A stretch of DNA of 64,000 nucleotides from Pseudomonadota bacterium (GTDB lineage: Bacteria > Pseudomonadota > Alphaproteobacteria > Rhizobiales > Pleomorphomonadaceae), in contig JAEZHI010000040.1 in the NCBI GenBank assembly GCA_023436885.1, positions 186,001 through 250,000 of the forward strand, written 5' to 3'. Of this stretch, positions 1 through 8,349 are shown piece by piece. The translations under genes and the position numbers were made by a program. Numbering within the stretch: position 1 is the first letter of the stretch; the number at the start of each line of letters is the position of its first letter. The notes beneath the pieces are model-generated. The model saw nothing but the letters and a program-made list of their open reading frames with translations, was not told the DNA's origin and ran no database searches.

Positions 1-318
1 ATCGATCGCTCGCTGATCGAAGCGGCCTATGACGCCGGCGCCAGCGGGTGGCAGACGCTGTGGAACGTCATCGTGCCGCTCTGCAAGCCCGGCATCGTCA
101 TCGGCTCGATCTTCGTCATCACCATCGTCATGGGCGATTTCGTTACCGTCGGCGTGATGGGCGGCCAGCAGATCGCCTCGGCCGGCAAGATCATCCAGAC
201 CCGGCTCGACGCCCTGCAATTCCCGGCCGCCGCCGCCAACGCGGTGATCCTTCTAGGCGTCACCTTCCTGATCATCGCCGCGCTGACCAAGCTCGTCGAC
301 ATCCGCAAGGAGCTCTGA
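1..318 (+). CDS. ABC transporter permease, PotB/spermidine-putrescine type (5'-truncated)
   Basis: This is the last 105 codons of a binding-protein-dependent ABC permease that runs in from outside the window. It carries the cytoplasmic EAA loop (EAAYDAGAS near residue 7 of the visible part, followed by W-x-T-L-W and a V-P-L-C turn) that docks on the ATPase subunit. Two hydrophobic segments follow (GIVIGSIFVITIVMG and a C-terminal AVILLGVTFLIIAAL). The stop lies 2 bp before the start of a second permease of the same class, so the two are a translationally linked pair like PotB-PotC. The substrate cannot be read from this fragment. The racemase gene immediately downstream suggests an amino-acid, hydantoin or other nitrogen compound rather than a classical polyamine; this is inference. 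Confidence 0.85.
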   Translation: MDRSLIEAAYDAGASGWQTLWNVIVPLCKPGIVIGSIFVITIVMGDFVTVGVMGGQQIASAGKIIQTRLDALQFPAAAANAVILLGVTFLIIAALTKLVDIRKEL

Positions 319-320
319 CC

Positions 321-1223
321 ATGATCGAAGGACGCTCGAAAGCCTTCTGGTTCCTGGCCTTCTTCTTCGGCCTCTATGTGCTGTTCCTCTACGGCCCGAT
401 GATCGCCATCTACATCCTGTCCTTCCAGGGACCGCAGGGCGGCCTCACCTTCCCGATGAACGGCGTGTCGCTCACCTGGTTCGCCAAGCTCTGGCAGGGC
501 AACGGCATCATCGACATCGGCGCCTCCTTCACCCGTTCGCTCGGCCTCGGTGTTACGGTGATGGTTCTGACGGTGGTGATCTCGGTCTCCGCCGGCATGG
601 CCTTCCGCCGCCGCTTCCGCGGCCAGGCGCTGCTGTTCTACATCGCCATCGCCAGCCTGATCGTGCCGTCGCTGATCACCTCGCTCGGCATCGCCCTGGA
701 GTTCCGCCTGCTCGACGACTACATCATCAACCACTTCGGCGACTGGGGCCTGCAGGACATCGCCGACAACTGGCAGACGGCCATGGGGCTCTACACCTCT
801 GGCCTCGGCGCCCACCTGACCTGGACGCTGCCCTTCGGCCTCCTCATCATGTTCGCCATCTTCAACCGCTTCGACCCGCGCCTCGAGGAAGCCGCCCGCG
901 ACCTCGGCGCGACGCCCTGGCAGACCTTCCGCCATGTGGTGCTGCCGATCATCGCCCCCTCGGTGGTGGGTATCGGCCTGTTCGGCTTCACGCTGAGCTG
1001 GGACGAGCTCGCCCGTTCCAGCCAGGCGATCGGTCCGGTCAACACGCTGCCACTCGATCTCCAGGGCCTCACCACCACCGTCACCCAGCCCGACATCTAC
1101 GCCTTGGGCACGGTGATCTCAGTCGTTTCCTTCACGGTGATCTTCGTAGCCGTGCTGACCATCCGCGTCCTGCAGCGCCGGCAGGCTGCGCAAGGCTCGG
1201 ACGCCGGAAAGGGCATGGTGTGA
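321..1223 (+). CDS. ABC transporter permease, PotC/spermidine-putrescine type
   Basis: Inner-membrane permease of 300 residues, second half of the heterodimeric channel with the preceding gene. It shows an N-terminal membrane segment (about residues 9-30), then five further hydrophobic stretches. The EAA loop (EAARDLGATPWQTF, about residues 192-205) is the contact with the ABC ATPase. The start follows the upstream stop by 2 bp, which indicates coupled translation; the ATPase and binding protein must lie before the window. The racemase begins 4 bp after the stop, so all three form one operon. The family is broad (polyamines, 2-aminoethylphosphonate, iron-citrate and others), and the substrate is not determined. 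Confidence 0.88.
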   Translation: MIEGRSKAFWFLAFFFGLYVLFLYGPMIAIYILSFQGPQGGLTFPMNGVSLTWFAKLWQGNGIIDIGASFTRSLGLGVTVMVLTVVISVSAGMAFRRRFRGQALLFYIAIASLIVPSLITSLGIALEFRLLDDYIINHFGDWGLQDIADNWQTAMGLYTSGLGAHLTWTLPFGLLIMFAIFNRFDPRLEEAARDLGATPWQTFRHVVLPIIAPSVVGIGLFGFTLSWDELARSSQAIGPVNTLPLDLQGLTTTVTQPDIYALGTVISVVSFTVIFVAVLTIRVLQRRQAAQGSDAGKGMV

Positions 1224-1227
1224 GCCG

Positions 1228-1962
1228 ATGCGCATTCACGTGGTCAACCCCAACACCACCGAGGCAATGACCGACAAGATCGCCGCAGCCGCCCGCGCGG
1301 TAGCGGCCGCCGGCACCGAGATCATCAAGGGACAATCGGCCATGGGGCCCGCCTCCATCGAGGGCTATTACGACGAGGCGCTGGCCCTCCCCGGCCTTCT
1401 CCAGACCATCCGCGCCGCCGATGCCGAGGGCGCCGATGGCCATATCATCGCCTGCTTCGACGACACCGGCCTCGATGCCGCCCGTGCCGTCGCCACCGCA
1501 CCGGTGATCGGCATCGGCGAGGCGGCCTTTCATGTCGCAACGCTGGTGGCCGATCGCTTTTCGGTGGTGACGACCCTGTCGCTTTCCATCCGCCCGATCG
1601 AGCACAACCTCTCCCGCTACGGCCTCAGGAGCCGTTGCGCCCGCGTGCGCGCCGCCGATGTGCCGGTGCTGTCGCTCGAAGAGCGCAACCCAGCCGCCTG
1701 CGCCAAAATTTCTCGCGAAATCGAGGCGGCCATATCCGAGGAAGGCGCCGAGACCATCGTGCTCGGCTGCGCCGGCATGGCCGACCTCGCCGCCGAGCTA
1801 TCGGCCCAGCATGGCCTCCCGGTCATCGACGGCGTCACCGCCGCCGTCGGCCTCATGGAAACACTGGTCCGCCTCGGCCACCGCACCTCGCGCCTCGGCG
1901 CTTGGCGCCCATCGCCGCCCAAGCCCTATGCCGGACTGCTCGCCGACTTCGCGCTGGGCTGA
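1228..1962 (+). CDS. Hydantoin racemase / Asp-Glu racemase family protein
   Basis: A 244-residue cofactor-independent racemase. The start MRIHVVNPNTT is the typical first strand and phosphate-type turn of hydantoin racemases. The two catalytic cysteines fall at C76 (HIIACFDDTG) and C181 (IVLGCAGMADL), the same numbers as in characterised rhizobial hydantoin racemases, so it very likely interconverts D- and L-5-substituted hydantoins or a close analogue. It is the third gene of an operon with two ABC permeases, which suggests import and racemisation of one nitrogen source. No hydantoinase or carbamoylase lies in the window. A decayed second copy of its 3' end is present at 6939-6985, on the far side of the TetR/RND cluster. 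Confidence 0.82.
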   Translation: MRIHVVNPNTTEAMTDKIAAAARAVAAAGTEIIKGQSAMGPASIEGYYDEALALPGLLQTIRAADAEGADGHIIACFDDTGLDAARAVATAPVIGIGEAAFHVATLVADRFSVVTTLSLSIRPIEHNLSRYGLRSRCARVRAADVPVLSLEERNPAACAKISREIEAAISEEGAETIVLGCAGMADLAAELSAQHGLPVIDGVTAAVGLMETLVRLGHRTSRLGAWRPSPPKPYAGLLADFALG

Positions 1963-1983
1963 GGATCAAGCAGGAACCAATCT

Positions 1984-2571
1984 TCAGGTTTCTTTTTCCG
2001 ATTTTGCAATGCGCGCGACTTCGGCCCTCGCCACATCGAGAAAGGCGCTGGACAGCTGCTCGTCGTTTAGAATCCTGGAAATGGTGACTGCTCCGGCCAT
2101 CAAGGATAGTACGGCCATTGCTCTTGTCTTGGCATCGGCACCGGATGACGGCGGCATGAATTCTTCGAGCGTCTGCAAATACGCCGCGATGCCATCCTGA
2201 AATGATTTTCGCACCTCTGGGCTTTGGCGGGCTGCATCGGAACCAAGCGCGATAAGGGGGCATCCGTCAGCCACCTCTTCGCGGTGTCCTTCCGAAAGAT
2301 AGAGATCAAATATGCTTTCGAGCGGGGTGGCACTTTCGGCCACCACCGAGGACCATCTTCTCGCCGCGTTTTCCATGGCCCGGCGGGATGCCTGCGCCGC
2401 CAGGTCCTCTTTGGATTCGAACTGCTTGTAGAAGCCGCCTTGGGTCAGGCCCGCTCCCTTCATCAGATCCTTCAGCCCTATTCCATCGAAGCCATGCTCG
2501 CGGAAGAGCTGGCTTGCGACGTTAATCACTGTCTCACGGTTGGCTTCCGCCTGAGCGCGACTGACCCTCAT
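1984..2571 (-). CDS. TetR/AcrR family repressor of the adjacent RND pump
   Basis: A 195-residue transcription factor. Residues about 5-55 form the TetR helix-turn-helix (TVINVASQLF, then LKDLMKGAGLTQGGFYKQF with the invariant G-x-F/Y-K-x-F end). The remaining two thirds are a helical ligand-binding domain without a recognisable ligand signature. The start was set at 2571 because GGAGG lies 5 bp upstream; an in-frame TTG at 2583 has no such support and would overlap the operator. It is transcribed divergently from an RND adaptor/pump operon across a spacer with two inverted repeats (2584-2636), so it most likely represses that operon and itself. Confidence 0.88.
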   Translation of the reverse strand: MRVSRAQAEANRETVINVASQLFREHGFDGIGLKDLMKGAGLTQGGFYKQFESKEDLAAQASRRAMENAARRWSSVVAESATPLESIFDLYLSEGHREEVADGCPLIALGSDAARQSPEVRKSFQDGIAAYLQTLEEFMPPSSGADAKTRAMAVLSLMAGAVTISRILNDEQLSSAFLDVARAEVARIAKSEKET

Positions 2572-2583
2572 GACCGCCTCCAA

Positions 2584-2636
2584 TTAGATTTCGATTGACA
2601 TCTAACTCAAGATTAGATTTAGAATGCAATCTAATC
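2584..2636. promoter_or_regulatory. Divergent operator-promoter of the TetR/RND locus
   Basis: Two inverted repeats lie between the TetR gene and the RND operon. The stronger is GATTAGATT-8 bp-AATCTAATC (2611-2636), perfect over 9-bp arms; the other is TTAGAT-10 bp-ATCTAA (2584-2605). A consensus -35 TTGACA sits at 2595-2600 and a TAGAAT at 2620-2625 (19-bp spacing), inside the repeats. Repressor bound there would block RNA polymerase for the adaptor gene. Confidence 0.75.
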
Positions 2637-2669
2637 CATTCGTCCGGGCCGTCAATAAGGGACAGTGAC

Positions 2670-3797
2670 ATGAATCGAAAAATCGTCGTTTACACCGCCA
2701 CGGCGCTCGCCTTCACAGCAGCAACCACTGCCACCTATTTCGCCTCGATCTTCTTGCTGGTTCAGCCCAGCCACTCCGAGGAGGCAGCGGACCCGCGCAC
2801 CGGTGCACCGCTCGTAAGGGTGACAAAGGTGGTGCCCCCCGCAGCAACCAACCGGAGTTTCACCGGCTCGATCGCAGCGCGCGTTCAAAGTGACCTCGGC
2901 TTTCGCGTCCCAGGCAAGATCATCGAGCGGCTTGTCGGCCTTGGCGATGAGGTCAAGGCCGGGCAACCCTTGATGCGGATAGATGAGACTGACCTTCGCC
3001 TTGCGCTCGCAGCCAAGCGCAATGCCGTCGCGGCGGCCAAGGCCGTCTTCGTTCAGGCGGATGCCGACGAGAAGCGATACGCCATGCTTGTCAAGAATGG
3101 CCTGGCAGCCTCCCCTCAGAGATATGACCAGGCTAAGGCCGCCCTCGATACGTCGGCAGCTCAACTCGCCGCCGCCGAGGCGGAGGAGAAAGTCGCCGAG
3201 AACGAGGCAGCTTACGCAACACTTGTAGCAGACGTCGACGGCACGATTGTCGAAACGCTTGGCGAGCCGGGACAGGTGGTTACTGCCGGCCAGCCGGTCA
3301 TCCGTCTCGCCAAGGCGGGGCCAAGGGAAGCCCTCGTCTGGTTGCCCGAAAACCTCCGGCCTGAGGTCGGCGCCGAGGCGCTGGCCGCCGTTTACGGCCG
3401 TCCAACGGAAGAAAAAGCGGTCCTCCGGCAGATTTCCAGCGCAGCCGATCCGCAAACAAGAACCTACGAGACACGCTGGGTTCTGGACGGCGCCTCGTCA
3501 TCCGCCCCCCTGGGGGCGACCGTCACGATCAGCATTCCAAACAAGGACGATCAAATCAAAGCGGAGGTTCCGGTCGGAGCCCTGCTGGACGACGGTCGCC
3601 GTACCGGCGTCTGGGTCGTCAACGACAAGTCGTCGAGCGTGCACTTCCAGGAGGTGAAGGTGGAACGGATCGGCGAGGAAAGGGCCGTCGTTTCAAATCT
3701 GAAGCTGGGGGAGACGGTCGTCGCGCTCGGCGCACATCTCCTGCAGGAGGGGACCAGCGTGCGCACGGGCACCGAGAAGACAGAGGCGGCAAACTGA
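2670..3797 (+). CDS. RND efflux periplasmic adaptor subunit (membrane fusion protein)
   Basis: A 375-residue HlyD/AcrA-type adaptor. An N-terminal hydrophobic segment (about residues 7-31) anchors or exports it. A barrel-sandwich half-motif (LGFRVPGKIIERLVGLGDEV) is followed by an alanine-rich helical hairpin (about residues 105-180), the second lipoyl half (VDGTIVETLGEPGQVV) and beta-barrel/membrane-proximal domains. It has no lipobox cysteine. The start at 2670 has an AAGGGA site upstream; an earlier in-frame codon at 2595 would lie inside the promoter. The stop overlaps the pump start by one base (TGATG), so translation is coupled. It should bridge the pump and an outer-membrane channel, which is not encoded here. 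Confidence 0.9.
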   Translation: MNRKIVVYTATALAFTAATTATYFASIFLLVQPSHSEEAADPRTGAPLVRVTKVVPPAATNRSFTGSIAARVQSDLGFRVPGKIIERLVGLGDEVKAGQPLMRIDETDLRLALAAKRNAVAAAKAVFVQADADEKRYAMLVKNGLAASPQRYDQAKAALDTSAAQLAAAEAEEKVAENEAAYATLVADVDGTIVETLGEPGQVVTAGQPVIRLAKAGPREALVWLPENLRPEVGAEALAAVYGRPTEEKAVLRQISSAADPQTRTYETRWVLDGASSSAPLGATVTISIPNKDDQIKAEVPVGALLDDGRRTGVWVVNDKSSSVHFQEVKVERIGEERAVVSNLKLGETVVALGAHLLQEGTSVRTGTEKTEAAN

Positions 3798-6700
3798 TGA
3801 ATATCAATCTTTCCGCGCTCGCGGTCCGTGAAAGGGCCGTCACCCTGTTCTTCATCGTGCTGCTGGCTGCCGCCGGTTTCTACGCCTTTGCCAAGCTTGG
3901 GCGCGCCGAAGACCCGTCGTTCACGATCAAGACGCTGACCGTGACATCCGTCTGGCCGGGCGCGACCGCCTGGGAAATGCAGGATCTCGTCGCCGAACCG
4001 CTCGAAAAGCGGATCCAGGAGCTCACGTGGTACGATCGGGTCGAGACCACGACGCGGCCCGGTTACGCCTACATGACGGTGACGCTCAAGGACAGCACGC
4101 CGCCCGGCACCGTCGAGGAAGAGTTCTATCAAGCGCGAAAGAAACTCGGCGACGAAGCCCGGAACCTGCCGCAGGGTGTGCTCGGCCCCTTCGTGAACGA
4201 CGAATATTCCGACGTCAGCTTTGCGCTTTACGCCCTCAAGGCCCCGGGCATGCCCATGCGCGACCTGGTTCGCCAAGCCGAGACCATCCGCCAGGATCTG
4301 CTGCATGTCCCCGGCGTCAAGAAGATCAATATCCTGGGTGAGCGACCGGAACAGATCTTCGTCGAGTTTTCCTATGCGAAACTGGCAACGCTCGGGATTT
4401 CTGCCCAGGACATCGCCGCCGCCTTGCAGCGCCGTAACACCGTGACGCCGGCCGGATCGATCAACACGGAGGGACCTCAGGTCTTCATAAGGCTCGACGG
4501 CGCCTACGACAGTGTCAAGGCAATCGCCGACACACCGATCGTTGCCGCCGGCCGTACTCTGAAGCTGTCGGACTTCGCCGACGTCCGCCGGGGATACGAG
4601 GACCCCGCCACCTATATCATCCGGCACGATGGCGAGCCGGCGATCATGCTTGGCGTGGTGATGCAGCAGGGCTGGAACGGGCTCGAGCTCGGAAAGGCAC
4701 TGGAGGAGCGATCGTCCGCAATCGCGCGAACTCTGCCGCTGGGCATCACGCTCGCAAAGGTCAGCGATCAGGCCGTCAATATCCAGGAAGCCGTCGGCGA
4801 GTTCATGCTGAAATTCGCAATGGCTCTGGGCGTGGTTCTGTTCGTCAGCCTCGTCAGCCTCGGCTGGCGCGTCGGTATCGTCGTCGCCCTCGCCGTTCCG
4901 CTGACGCTCGGCGTTGTCTTTCTCATCATGCTGGAGACCGGCCGCTTCTTTGACCGCATCACGCTGGGCGCGCTGATCCTGGCGCTCGGTCTTCTCGTCG
5001 ATGACGCCATCATCGCCATCGAGGTGATGGTCGTGAAGATGGAAGAAGGCATGGATCGGGTGAAGGCGGCCGCCTATGCCTGGAGCCATACCGCCGCCCC
5101 GATGCTGTCCGGTACGCTGGTGACCATCATCGGCCTCATGCCGGTGGGCTTTGCAAGATCGACGGCGGGCGAATACGCCGGCAACATCTTCTGGATCGTC
5201 GGCTTTGCCCTGATCGTGTCGTGGCTCGTCGCCGTCATCTTCACCCCCTATCTCGGCGTGAAGATGTTGCCGGCCATCAAGCCGGTTGCAGGCGGTCATC
5301 ATGCTATCTATCACACGCCGAATTACCAGCGGCTTCGGCGCGCCATCGAATTTGCCGTCCGCTACAAATTCCTGACCGTTGGCCTCGTCGTCGTCCTCAT
5401 GGCGGTCTCCGCCGTCGGCATGGGAAGCGTGAAGCAGCAGTTCTTCCCGACGTCCGACCGTCCCGAGGTTCTTGTGGAGGTCCGACTGCCCGAGGGCACC
5501 AGCATCGAAACAACGACGGCAACCGTCGAGAAGCTCGAAGGCTGGCTCAAGCAGCAGCCGGAAACGAAGATCGCCACCAGCTACATCGGCCAGGGTGCCC
5601 CGCGCTTCTTCTTCGCCATGGCCCCGGAGCTGCCTAATCCCGCCTTCGCCAAGATCGTGGTCCTGACCTCCGATGCCGAGGCGCGCGAGGCCCTGAAGCT
5701 CCGCCTTCGCGAGGCGATCGCCAGCGGTCTGGCGCCGGAAGCCTATGTGCGTGTGACACAACTCGTGTTCGGTCCCTACACGCCATTCCCGGTGGAGTTC
5801 CGCATCATGGGACCGGACCCCGATCAGCTTTACAGGATTTCCGATCAGGCCCTAGCCATCATGAAGGGATTGCCCGATGTGAGGCAGGCCAATCGCGATT
5901 GGGGCGATCGCACCCCCGTCGTGCGGTTCATTCCCGATCAGGATCGCCTCAACCTCATCGGTCTGTCACCTGCCGAAGCGGCACAGCAGATGCAGCTTCT
6001 GCTCAGTGGCGTGCCCATCACCCAGGTTCGTGAAGACATCCGCAACGTCCCCATCGTGGCGCGCAGCGCCGGAGCAAACAGGCTGGATCCTTCCAAACTT
6101 TCAGACTTCTCCCTGATGAGCAGGGCCGGCAAGCCGGTGCCACTCGATCAGATCGGCCATTCCGAAGTCCGCTTCGAAGAGCCGATCATGAAGCGTCGTG
6201 ATCGCATCCCCGTCATCACGGTTCGCTCAGACATCAATGAGACAACCCAGCCACCGGAAGTCTCAAAGGAAGTCATGAACGCTCTTCAGCCGTTGATTGC
6301 CTCGCTTCCCGACGGATACCGGATCGAGATAGGCGGGAACATTGAGGAGTCGCTGAAGGCAAACGTGGCGTTGGCTCAGGTCTTTCCCTCGATGATCGCC
6401 GCCATGCTGATCGTCATCATTCTGCAGGTGCGCAATCTCTCGACGATGGTGATGGTCATGCTGACGGGACCACTCGGTCTTATTGGCGTAGTTCCCGCCC
6501 TGCTCCTGTTCCACCAACCATTTGGCTTCAATGCCATTCTCGGCCTGATCGGGCTGGCGGGCATTCTGATGCGCAACACTTTGATTTTGACCGAGCAAAT
6601 CAAGGAAAATCGCAGGTCCGGCCTCGACGAATACCGTGCTGTCGTCGAGGCTACCGTCCAGAGAACCAGGCCGGTCATCCTGACCGCGCTGGCCGCCGTC

Positions 6701-6898
6701 CTCGCCTTCATCCCGCTGACGCACTCCGTCTTCTGGGGCTCCATGGCCTACACCCTGATCGGCGGAACGGCCGTCGGCACCGTGATGATCCTCCTTTTCC
6801 TTCCGGCTCTTTACGCGACCTGGTTCCGGATCAGGTCGCCCAAGGAGGGAAAGGCGCATCAGGCCAAAGAAGCGCTTTCAGCTTTGCAGGATAGCTAG
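3797..6898 (+). CDS. RND efflux transporter permease subunit
   Basis: A 1033-residue inner-membrane proton/drug antiporter of the AcrB superfamily. It has the family layout: first membrane helix at residues 12-32, a large periplasmic loop starting VTSVWPGATAWEM, a helix bundle near 340-480 containing the GLLVDDAIIAIE segment with the proton-relay aspartates, a second periplasmic loop, and a C-terminal bundle ending in LLFLPALYATWF. The R-x-R-P-V-I-type motif before helix 11 (QRTRPVILTALAAVLAF) is present. Its length fits the family. It forms a two-gene operon with the adaptor under the divergent TetR repressor. The substrate is not predictable from sequence. Confidence 0.92.
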   Translation: MNINLSALAVRERAVTLFFIVLLAAAGFYAFAKLGRAEDPSFTIKTLTVTSVWPGATAWEMQDLVAEPLEKRIQELTWYDRVETTTRPGYAYMTVTLKDSTPPGTVEEEFYQARKKLGDEARNLPQGVLGPFVNDEYSDVSFALYALKAPGMPMRDLVRQAETIRQDLLHVPGVKKINILGERPEQIFVEFSYAKLATLGISAQDIAAALQRRNTVTPAGSINTEGPQVFIRLDGAYDSVKAIADTPIVAAGRTLKLSDFADVRRGYEDPATYIIRHDGEPAIMLGVVMQQGWNGLELGKALEERSSAIARTLPLGITLAKVSDQAVNIQEAVGEFMLKFAMALGVVLFVSLVSLGWRVGIVVALAVPLTLGVVFLIMLETGRFFDRITLGALILALGLLVDDAIIAIEVMVVKMEEGMDRVKAAAYAWSHTAAPMLSGTLVTIIGLMPVGFARSTAGEYAGNIFWIVGFALIVSWLVAVIFTPYLGVKMLPAIKPVAGGHHAIYHTPNYQRLRRAIEFAVRYKFLTVGLVVVLMAVSAVGMGSVKQQFFPTSDRPEVLVEVRLPEGTSIETTTATVEKLEGWLKQQPETKIATSYIGQGAPRFFFAMAPELPNPAFAKIVVLTSDAEAREALKLRLREAIASGLAPEAYVRVTQLVFGPYTPFPVEFRIMGPDPDQLYRISDQALAIMKGLPDVRQANRDWGDRTPVVRFIPDQDRLNLIGLSPAEAAQQMQLLLSGVPITQVREDIRNVPIVARSAGANRLDPSKLSDFSLMSRAGKPVPLDQIGHSEVRFEEPIMKRRDRIPVITVRSDINETTQPPEVSKEVMNALQPLIASLPDGYRIEIGGNIEESLKANVALAQVFPSMIAAMLIVIILQVRNLSTMVMVMLTGPLGLIGVVPALLLFHQPFGFNAILGLIGLAGILMRNTLILTEQIKENRRSGLDEYRAVVEATVQRTRPVILTALAAVLAFIPLTHSVFWGSMAYTLIGGTAVGTVMILLFLPALYATWFRIRSPKEGKAHQAKEALSALQDS

Positions 6899-6938
6899 GA
6901 CCGTTGAAACACGGGGGCTGAGGTACGGGAGTCTCGCC

Positions 6939-6985
6939 GTCGCCCCGCCCTACGCCGGCCTGCTGGCCGATTTGCGCTGGGGTAA
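6939..6985 (+). pseudogene. 3'-tail remnant of a hydantoin racemase gene
   Basis: From 6947 this stretch matches the last 40 bases of the racemase gene at 1923-1962 at about 80 per cent. Five of the differences are synonymous in the PYAGLLAD-F-A-L-G-stop reading (tat/tac, gga/ggc, ctc/ctg, gac/gat, tga/taa), and one base is lost (ttc to tt), which breaks the frame. The synonymous pattern shows that it once evolved as coding DNA. It lies 41 bp after the RND pump stop, so the whole TetR/RND cluster is bracketed by an intact racemase tail and this decayed one. Confidence 0.7.
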
Positions 6986-7057
6986 CACATCGCACAGATA
7001 ATAGTGCCCGCGGAAGGCGCCTGGCCTTTACCCGCGAGCACTTCACATGCTTTAGCT

Positions 7058-7243
7058 TCAAACATCCGATTTGAATTGGCCGGCCTTTGCCCAGGCTTCC
7101 TTGGGCACCTCGGTGATGATGATTTCGACGGAGTCCGGCGGGCAGACCAACGTTTCGACCGCCGCCTTGGTCGCCTCGCGAACGAAGGCGCGCTTCTGCT
7201 CTTGAGTGCGCCCGGGATGCATTTCCACGCGGATAACAGGCAT
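7058..7243 (-). CDS. 4-oxalocrotonate tautomerase-like protein
   Basis: A 61-residue tautomerase-superfamily protein. After removal of Met the N-terminus is Pro1 (PVIRVEMHPGRT), the catalytic base of the family, and Arg11 is conserved. The usual Arg39 is replaced by Glu (DSVEIIITEV) and the Phe50 position is Trp (KEAWAKAG), so substrate choice probably differs from 4-oxalocrotonate. The start at 7243 has a GAGGA site 6 bp upstream; longer readings into the LysR gene are not supported. It is divergent from a LysR regulator, which is the expected controller. Confidence 0.82.
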   Translation of the reverse strand: MPVIRVEMHPGRTQEQKRAFVREATKAAVETLVCPPDSVEIIITEVPKEAWAKAGQFKSDV

Positions 7244-7352
7244 TTTCGTCCTCACAAGACATCGCTCGACAGCGAGCAGTCGGACTATTCCAGACAACGA
7301 TGAGGTGATAAATAGGCCGGCATTATCTTCATTCAAAACCCATGGGTATGGA

Positions 7353-8240
7353 ATGAGCGACAAGCTGGCCGGCATGGCCATGTTCATCAGGGTGGTCGAG
7401 CTGGGAAGCTTTGCCGCAGCTGCGGAGGCCAGCGGCGTGTCGCCAGCCATGGTCGCAAAGCACATCCGAACCATAGAGCAGCGGCTTGGGGTTCGCCTGT
7501 TGCATCGGACGACGCGACGCCAACAATTGACGGAAGTCGGCCGGCTCTACTTCGAGCGGAGCAAGGCTGCCCTGGCCGAAGTGGAATTTGCCGAGGCATC
7601 GGCCTCGGAGTTGCAATCGACACCGCGCGGCCACTTGCGGCTTCTGGCACCCGTGAGCTTCGGAACCCAGGCGCTCGTCCCGGCGCTGGTGGACTACATG
7701 CATCAAAATCCCGAGGTCAGTATCGAACTTGCCCTGGACAACAATCCTTACGACCTGATCGGCGAAGGCTACGAACTCGGCATTCATATCGGCGAACTGA
7801 GAAACGCCAGCCTGGTCGCGCGGCCACTCCGGCCCTATCGGCGTGTTCTTGCGGCATCGCCGGATTACATTGCGCGCTGCGGCGAACCACTGACCCCGGA
7901 AGACCTCGCCGAACACCTATGCCTTGGCCATACCTATTGGCGGACCCAAGGACGCTGGCACCTTGTGGGTCCCCAAGGCCAGTCCTGCGAAGTGGTCACC
8001 AAAGGCAATTTCACCGCCAACCAGGGCCAGGCATTGCGCATGGCCGCGCTCCACGGGGCCGGCATAGTCCTTCAGCCGGAACTGCTGCTGGAGGCAGACC
8101 TCGCCTCCGGCGCTCTGGTACCAGTCCTGCCCCAGTGGTCTTACCGGCCGACGCCCATGTTTCTGGTTCACGCCCCGGACCGTCGCCCCACCGCAACGTT
8201 GAGAAGCGCCATCGAGTTCCTTGTCTCACGCTTCGGGTGA
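7353..8240 (+). CDS. LysR-family transcriptional regulator
   Basis: A 295-residue LTTR. The winged helix spans residues 1-62 (MAMFIRVVELGSFAAAAEA, then SPAMVAKHIRTIEQRLG and LLHRTTRR). A periplasmic-binding-protein-like effector domain follows (LRLLAPVSFGTQALVPAL, with the dimerisation strand near residue 95). The ATG at 7353 was chosen because the domain begins a few residues later and an upstream reading would run into the divergent tautomerase gene. The 109-bp spacer to the tautomerase should hold the regulated promoter. The C-terminal part resembles the CrgA/DmlR subgroup. Confidence 0.88.
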   Translation: MSDKLAGMAMFIRVVELGSFAAAAEASGVSPAMVAKHIRTIEQRLGVRLLHRTTRRQQLTEVGRLYFERSKAALAEVEFAEASASELQSTPRGHLRLLAPVSFGTQALVPALVDYMHQNPEVSIELALDNNPYDLIGEGYELGIHIGELRNASLVARPLRPYRRVLAASPDYIARCGEPLTPEDLAEHLCLGHTYWRTQGRWHLVGPQGQSCEVVTKGNFTANQGQALRMAALHGAGIVLQPELLLEADLASGALVPVLPQWSYRPTPMFLVHAPDRRPTATLRSAIEFLVSRFG

Positions 8241-8349
8241 GGCCGCGGCAGGTGAAGAGTGCGTGATCCGGCGACAACGCCTCCTTCGGACCTTGTGAGA
8301 GGCCGCCCGGTTCGTGCTAACCGCAACTGAGGAACAAGGGCGCGCCGGG

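Noticed and set aside
3551..5761. Very long open frame (736 codons) on the minus strand opposite the RND adaptor and pump genes.
   Set aside because: It lies antisense to a clear RND operon, is full of His/Arg/Asp/Gly as expected for the complement of high-GC codons, and has no domain or ribosome site.
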